A stretch of DNA of 64,000 bases from Malaya genurostris (taxonomy: Eukaryota > Arthropoda > Insecta > Diptera > Culicidae): the NCBI RefSeq assembly GCF_030247185.1, contig NC_080572.1, positions 188,384,866 to 188,448,865 of the forward strand, given 5' to 3'. The translations under genes were made by a program, and so were the position numbers. The notes under the pieces were generated by a model. That model was given only the letters and a program-made list of their open reading frames with translations. It did no database searches and was not told the DNA's origin. Below are positions 58,425 to 64,000 of the stretch, piece by piece (the first letter of the stretch is position 1; each line of letters opens with the position of its first letter).

Positions 58425-58445
58425 GTGTTTTGCAAATAGCATTAA

Positions 58446-58546
58446 CTTTACGTCTGCTTAGCGGTTCAAGTTGAACTGTTTAAGTTTGCAATAAGCAGTT
58501 CAATTTGAACTGCTCTGCACTGACGAGTCTAAGACGAAACGTAAAG
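58446..58546 (+). ncRNA. Hammerhead self-cleaving ribozyme (representative + strand copy)
   Basis: Reading 5' to 3': stem III strand CTTTACG; cleavage triplet GTC (58452-58454, cut after C58454); stem I strand TGC, internal loop TT, AGCGGTTCAA; a loop of about 35 nt; TTGAACTGCT, internal loop CT, GCA; core CTGACGA (58520-58526); stem II GTC-TAA-GAC; GAAA (58536-58539); stem III strand CGTAAAG. Stem III pairs over 7 bp plus the A15.1-U16.1 pair, and stem I over 3+10 bp. All invariant core bases are present. Flanks enter through stem III, i.e. type III topology. The same 101-nt sequence recurs at 58712, 58978, 59244, 59510, 59776, 60042, 60308, 60574, 60840, 61106, 61638, 61904, 62170 and 62436; the copy starting at 61372 is altered. 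Confidence 0.9.
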
Positions 58547-61371
58547 AAAAGTAAAAACGGTTATGTGCCCTAAGCACAAACATAGGATAACCCCTAAATG
58601 ACCATACCTGCATCGGCCAGAATAAGCCGAAAACAACGTTTTCGTTCGGCACGTCAGGAAAGACGTGGTACTTCGGTACCAAGTATATAAGTGTTTTGCA
58701 AATAGCATTAACTTTACGTCTGCTTAGCGGTTCAAGTTGAACTGTTTAAGTTTGCAATAAGCAGTTCAATTTGAACTGCTCTGCACTGACGAGTCTAAGA
58801 CGAAACGTAAAGAAAAGTAAAAACGGTTATGTGCCCTAAGCACAAACATAGGATAACCCCTAAATGACCATACCTGCATCGGCCAGAATAAGCCGAAAAC
58901 AACGTTTTCGTTCGGCACGTCAGGAAAGACGTGGTAATTCGGTACCAAGTATATAAGTGTTTTGCAAATAGCATTAACTTTACGTCTGCTTAGCGGTTCA
59001 AGTTGAACTGTTTAAGTTTGCAATAAGCAGTTCAATTTGAACTGCTCTGCACTGACGAGTCTAAGACGAAACGTAAAGAAAAGTAAAAACGGTTATGTGC
59101 CCTAAGCACAAACATAGGATAACCCCTAAATGACCATACCTGCATCGGCCAGAATAAGCCGAAAACAACGTTTTCGTTCGGCACGTCAGGAAAGACGTGG
59201 TACTTCGGTACCAAGTATATAAGTGTTTTGCAAATAGCATTAACTTTACGTCTGCTTAGCGGTTCAAGTTGAACTGTTTAAGTTTGCAATAAGCAGTTCA
59301 ATTTGAACTGCTCTGCACTGACGAGTCTAAGACGAAACGTAAAGAAAAGTAAAAACGGTTATGTGCCCTAAGCACAAACATAGGATAACCCCTAAATGAC
59401 CATACCTGCATCGGCCAGAATAAGCCGAAAACAACGTTTTCGTTCGGCACGTCAGGAAAGACGTGGTAATTCGGTACCAAGTATATAAGTGTTTTGCAAA
59501 TAGCATTAACTTTACGTCTGCTTAGCGGTTCAAGTTGAACTGTTTAAGTTTGCAATAAGCAGTTCAATTTGAACTGCTCTGCACTGACGAGTCTAAGACG
59601 AAACGTAAAGAAAAGTAAAAACGGTTATGTGCCCTAAGCACAAACATAGGATAACCCCTAAATGACCATACCTGCATCGGCCAGAATAAGCCGAAAACAA
59701 CGTTTTCGTTCGGCACGTCAGGAAAGACGTGGTACTTCGGTACCAAGTATATAAGTGTTTTGCAAATAGCATTAACTTTACGTCTGCTTAGCGGTTCAAG
59801 TTGAACTGTTTAAGTTTGCAATAAGCAGTTCAATTTGAACTGCTCTGCACTGACGAGTCTAAGACGAAACGTAAAGAAAAGTAAAAACGGTTATGTGCCC
59901 TAAGCACAAACATAGGATAACCCCTAAATGACCATACCTGCATCGGCCAGAATAAGCCGAAAACAACGTTTTCGTTCGGCACGTCAGGAAAGACGTGGTA
60001 CTTCGGTACCAAGTATATAAGTGTTTTGCAAATAGCATTAACTTTACGTCTGCTTAGCGGTTCAAGTTGAACTGTTTAAGTTTGCAATAAGCAGTTCAAT
60101 TTGAACTGCTCTGCACTGACGAGTCTAAGACGAAACGTAAAGAAAAGTAAAAACGGTTATGTGCCCTAAGCACAAACATAGGATAACCCCTAAATGACCA
60201 TACCTGCATCGGCCAGAATAAGCCGAAAACAACGTTTTCGTTCGGCACGTCAGGAAAGACGTGGTACTTCGGTACCAAGTATATAAGTGTTTTGCAAATA
60301 GCATTAACTTTACGTCTGCTTAGCGGTTCAAGTTGAACTGTTTAAGTTTGCAATAAGCAGTTCAATTTGAACTGCTCTGCACTGACGAGTCTAAGACGAA
60401 ACGTAAAGAAAAGTAAAAACGGTTATGTGCCCTAAGCACAAACATAGGATAACCCCTAAATGACCATACCTGCATCGGCCAGAATAAGCCGAAAACAACG
60501 TTTTCGTTCGGCACGTCAGGAAAGACGTGGTAATTCGGTACCAAGTATATAAGTGTTTTGCAAATAGCATTAACTTTACGTCTGCTTAGCGGTTCAAGTT
60601 GAACTGTTTAAGTTTGCAATAAGCAGTTCAATTTGAACTGCTCTGCACTGACGAGTCTAAGACGAAACGTAAAGAAAAGTAAAAACGGTTATGTGCCCTA
60701 AGCACAAACATAGGATAACCCCTAAATGACCATACCTGCATCGGCCAGAATAAGCCGAAAACAACGTTTTCGTTCGGCACGTCAGGAAAGACGTGGTACT
60801 TCGGTACCAAGTATATAAGTGTTTTGCAAATAGCATTAACTTTACGTCTGCTTAGCGGTTCAAGTTGAACTGTTTAAGTTTGCAATAAGCAGTTCAATTT
60901 GAACTGCTCTGCACTGACGAGTCTAAGACGAAACGTAAAGAAAAGTAAAAACGGTTATGTGCCCTAAGCACAAACATAGGATAACCCCTAAATGACCATA
61001 CCTGCATCGGCCAGAATAAGCCGAAAACAACGTTTTCGTTCGGCACGTCAGGAAAGACGTGGTAATTCGGTACCAAGTATATAAGTGTTTTGCAAATAGC
61101 ATTAACTTTACGTCTGCTTAGCGGTTCAAGTTGAACTGTTTAAGTTTGCAATAAGCAGTTCAATTTGAACTGCTCTGCACTGACGAGTCTAAGACGAAAC
61201 GTAAAGAAAAGTAAAAACGGTTATGTGCCCTAAGCACAAACATAGGATAACCCCTAAATGACCATACCTGCATCGGCCAGAATAAGCCGAAAACAACGTT
61301 TTCGTTCGGCACGTCAGGAAAGACGTGGTACTTCGGTACCAAGTATATAAGTGTTTTGCAAATAGCATTAA

Positions 61372-61472
61372 CTTTACGTCTGCTAAGCGGTTCAAGTTGA
61401 ACTGTTTAAGTTTGCAATAAGCAGTTCAATTTGAACTGCTCTGCACTGACGAGTCTAAGACGAAACATAAAG
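61372..61472 (+). ncRNA. Hammerhead ribozyme copy with two changes
   Basis: Same core as its neighbours, but stem III reads CATAAAG instead of CGTAAAG, breaking one G-C pair next to the core. The stem I internal loop reads TGCTAAGCGG instead of TGCTTAGCGG. It is probably slower or inactive. It is the most diverged unit in the array. Confidence 0.8.
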
Positions 61473-62435
61473 AAAAGTAAAAACGGTTATGTGCCCTAAG
61501 CACAAACATAGGATAACCCCTAAATGACCATACCTGCATCGGCCAGAATAAGCCGAAAACAACGTTTTCGTTCGGCACGTCAGGAAAGACGTGGTACTTC
61601 GGTACCAAGTATATAAGTGTTTTGCAAATAGCATTAACTTTACGTCTGCTTAGCGGTTCAAGTTGAACTGTTTAAGTTTGCAATAAGCAGTTCAATTTGA
61701 ACTGCTCTGCACTGACGAGTCTAAGACGAAACGTAAAGAAAAGTAAAAACGGTTATGTGCCCTAAGCACAAACATAGGATAACCCCTAAATGACCATACC
61801 TGCATCGGCCAGAATAAGCCGAAAACAACGTTTTCGTTCGGCACGTCAGGAAAGACGTGGTACTTCGGTACCAAGTATATAAGTGTTTTGCAAATAGCAT
61901 TAACTTTACGTCTGCTTAGCGGTTCAAGTTGAACTGTTTAAGTTTGCAATAAGCAGTTCAATTTGAACTGCTCTGCACTGACGAGTCTAAGACGAAACGT
62001 AAAGAAAAGTAAAAACGGTTATGTGCCCTAAGCACAAACATAGGATAACCCCTAAATGACCATACCTGCATCGGCCAGAATAAGCCGAAAACAACGTTTT
62101 CGTTCGGCACGTCAGGAAAGACGTGGTACTTCGGTACCAAGTATATAAGTGTTTTGCAAATAGCATTAACTTTACGTCTGCTTAGCGGTTCAAGTTGAAC
62201 TGTTTAAGTTTGCAATAAGCAGTTCAATTTGAACTGCTCTGCACTGACGAGTCTAAGACGAAACGTAAAGAAAAGTAAAAACGGTTATGTGCCCTAAGCA
62301 CAAACATAGGATAACCCCTAAATGACCATACCTGCATCGGCCAGAATAAGCCGAAAACAACGTTTTCGTTCGGCACGTCAGGAAAGACGTGGTACTTCGG
62401 TACCAAGTATATAAGTGTTTTGCAAATAGCATTAA

Positions 62436-62536
62436 CTTTACGTCTGCTTAGCGGTTCAAGTTGAACTGTTTAAGTTTGCAATAAGCAGTTCAATTTGAAC
62501 TGCTCTGCACTGACGAGTCTAAGACGAAACGTAAAG
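62436..62536 (+). ncRNA. Hammerhead ribozyme, last copy of the array
   Basis: An intact copy in the terminal partial unit, which ends 54 bp later at the ATGACCAACTG junction. Confidence 0.88.
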
Positions 62537-62601
62537 AAAAGTAAAAACGGTTATGTGCCCTAAGCACAAACATAGGATAACCCCTAAATGATGACCAACT
62601 G

Positions 62602-63069
62602 GCCAGTAAGATGAAGCCGAATGTTTCCATTAGGTTCGTGCAAAGCATGATAAAACGTACCGACGGAAGAAGCTGAACAAATTCGACAAATAAGAATGTT
62701 TGGTTTAGCAGGTCACCTGTAGTTGCGGCAAAATAAGACAAGCGTGTATTAATACGAATATAATGAACTGTCGAAAGCACCCTAGGATCATGTTGTCTCG
62801 CGAAGGTGGAACATTTTTAGGGCGGATCTCGCACTACGACTACGAAACAGAACCAAGAATATTATTTTAGTATCAACATATGTCAACCAGTGGAGCTCTT
62901 CGGGACTTAACTGATTAATGAATAATCTAGCCATCATGAAAGCCAGCCCTAATAAAACATATAAGGTATGGGCCGACGTGCTGGCTTTTGAAGAAACTAT
63001 GGACAAAATTATCAAAGGAAATCAGCTAGTTTGACGTTAGCCAGAAATAGTGATTGAGGCAAAATTCGT
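62602..63069. other. Right flank of the satellite, no gene recognised
   Basis: Non-repetitive sequence with no convincing gene. The hydrophobic - strand frame (62490-62780) runs into the satellite and is not supported. It ends at a 20-bp block AAAATCGCCCAGAAAAAAAA (63070-63089) that is also present left of the array at 57331-57350. Confidence 0.35.
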
Positions 63070-64000
63070 AAAATCGCCCAGAAAAAAAAATTGCTATTTA
63101 TATATTTTGTTCAAGTGTTGATAATTTGGTTCTATATGCTCATGGAATTTTCCAATGCACGTTGACATATTTTAGTTTTCATAAGTTACAAAATTATTAC
63201 TGACTTTTCAGCTGATTCTATGATGTTTTATTGTATTATGATATTTATTCCCAAATTGTTCAAAGATAAACGTCTAGAACATTCGAAGAAATCAACAACT
63301 TTCAAAAATTGTATTGAAGAATTTTGAAAAAAAAATTTTCGTAATTTTTATGAACAATAAGTTTAAGTTCAATGTACTATCTGTGATAGACAATAATATT
63401 TAGAAAACAGATGTCGGAAAATCATTTTAATGGTCAAATAGAACCAAACTATCCAAACTTCAACAAAAATATAAAAAGCTTTTTTTTTCTAGGCGGTTCT
63501 ACCCAATTGAATTTGAGTTGCAATACACTAATGAATGGATTACGCACTGAGCGTATAGAGATTTTCATCCGAATTAGGAAAATTTATGATAAATATAAAC
63601 TAGAATATGTTAAAATGAGGTATTTTTTACACGTTTTTATGCGGTTCTATTACTCGATTTTTTACGGGGATTAATAATTTTCGATTTTGGAAACATCTAA
63701 AGTCCCAAAGTTGATTATTTCACAATTTTTTTTTATTGCACCATATCTCGACGTTTCATGCTTTTCAAAGACAATTGGCACCAAAAAAAAAGTTCTAAGT
63801 CGATTTTTTTTTCAAATTTTTTTCTCATTTGGCATCAAACAAGTAACGCGTTATTTTGGGCGGATTTCTATCTTGATACGCGTGAAAAAAGACCTCAGTG
63901 TACTTAATTCGTGAACGAACAGTGAAGATAACACCAAAAGTTTATTTACATCAACATGACGCATTTTTTCCGTAATGCATTCAAAAACCTGCATAATTTA
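63070..64000. repeat. AT-rich dispersed repeat
   Basis: Shares GATGTTTTATTGTATTATGA with 18047 and CTCGACGTTTCATGC with 55188. Frames at 63411-63674 and 63687-63914 lack motifs. It runs to the window end. Confidence 0.5.

Larger units (their letters stand above)
57415..62590. repeat. 266-bp ribozyme-bearing satellite array, about 19.5 units
   Basis: The strict 266-bp period is nearly identical throughout. Units at 57415-58395 (about 3.7) read in one direction. From 58396 to 62590 (about 15.8) they read in the other. The switch falls within a unit at GCCGAACGAA/GACGTGG, leaving a 21-bp spacer between inverted arms GAAGTACCACGTC / GACGTGGTACTTC. Direct repeats ATGACCAACTG lie at both outer edges (57404-57414, 62591-62601). 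Each unit contains a hammerhead ribozyme, other palindromes (CGAAAACGTTGTTTTCG; GGTACCGAAGTACC) and a TATATAA. The 60-codon frame in each unit reflects homogenised DNA and is not treated as a gene. Confidence 0.95.

Noticed and set aside
57556..62406. A 60-codon frame repeated in each 266-bp unit, as a multicopy peptide gene
   Set aside because: The DNA is nearly identical everywhere, so conservation is not specific to the frame. The frame runs antisense to the ribozyme and shows no coding signature.
57415..62590. CRISPR array
   Set aside because: The whole 266-bp unit is repeated with no unique spacers, no cas genes, and the host is an insect.
62490..62780. Membrane-like - strand protein right of the satellite
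   Set aside because: The C-terminal third is satellite sequence and the rest has no recognisable family; hydrophobicity alone is not enough.

Overview
The window is AT-rich, intron-like or intergenic DNA from an insect, most likely a culicine (Aedes-like) mosquito. The grounds are the I-clade LINE (gag with CCHC knuckles; endonuclease, reverse transcriptase and RNase H in ORF2), several mariner/Tc1-type transposase remnants including DD37E and DD41D types, tRNA-derived SINEs, and a dispersed repeat (called family R here) that I recognise as a mosquito-type repeat. No host protein-coding exon could be identified. Almost every readable ORF is a broken mobile-element gene.

The most notable object is the 5.2-kb satellite at 57415-62590. 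It has about 19.5 near-identical 266-bp units, about 3.7 in one orientation and then, after an abrupt switch at 58395, about 15.8 in the other. Every unit carries what reads as a complete hammerhead self-cleaving ribozyme: a GUC cleavage triplet, CUGACGA, a 3-bp stem II, GAAA, and perfectly complementary stem III strands. There are 16 copies on the + strand and 4 on the - strand. A TATATAA lies about 22 bases upstream of each one. The array is bordered by 11-bp direct repeats. Transcription through it should give 266-nt RNAs, and the inverted arms could also give double-stranded RNA.

Layout. 0.38-3.2 kb: a TIR element with an 8-bp target duplication, carrying a 117-bp minisatellite. 3.6-9.3 kb: transposase fossils (DD37E, two mariners), small MITEs and a SINE. 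9.3-13.9 kb: a four-level nest, namely family R interrupted by an ORF1-only LINE copy, which is interrupted by a 2.6-kb TIR element with a 6-bp target duplication, which is interrupted by a SINE. 14.5-15.4 kb: a DD41D mariner converted into a fold-back element. 15.4-17.6 kb: unique, less AT-rich DNA with no gene recognised. 17.6-22.5 kb: family R and long microsatellites. 22.5-27.4 kb: the decayed I-clade LINE. 27.4-30.7 kb: mostly unrecognised. 30.7-34.8 kb: family R, a Tc1-like element and a mariner. 34.9-38.6 kb: a hAT-type MITE split by a second copy of the 6-bp-TSD element. 39.2-40.8 kb: a 5'-truncated second I-clade LINE with a long open frame. 41-57 kb: SINEs, MITEs, family R and a mariner, with some unique DNA. 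57.4-62.6 kb: the ribozyme satellite. 62.6-64 kb: unrecognised DNA and AT-rich dispersed repeat.

The elements do not form a pathway. They are layers of insertion whose order can be read from nesting and target-site duplications. The satellite looks young because its units are nearly identical, whereas the transposases and the large LINE are old because they carry many stops and frameshifts.
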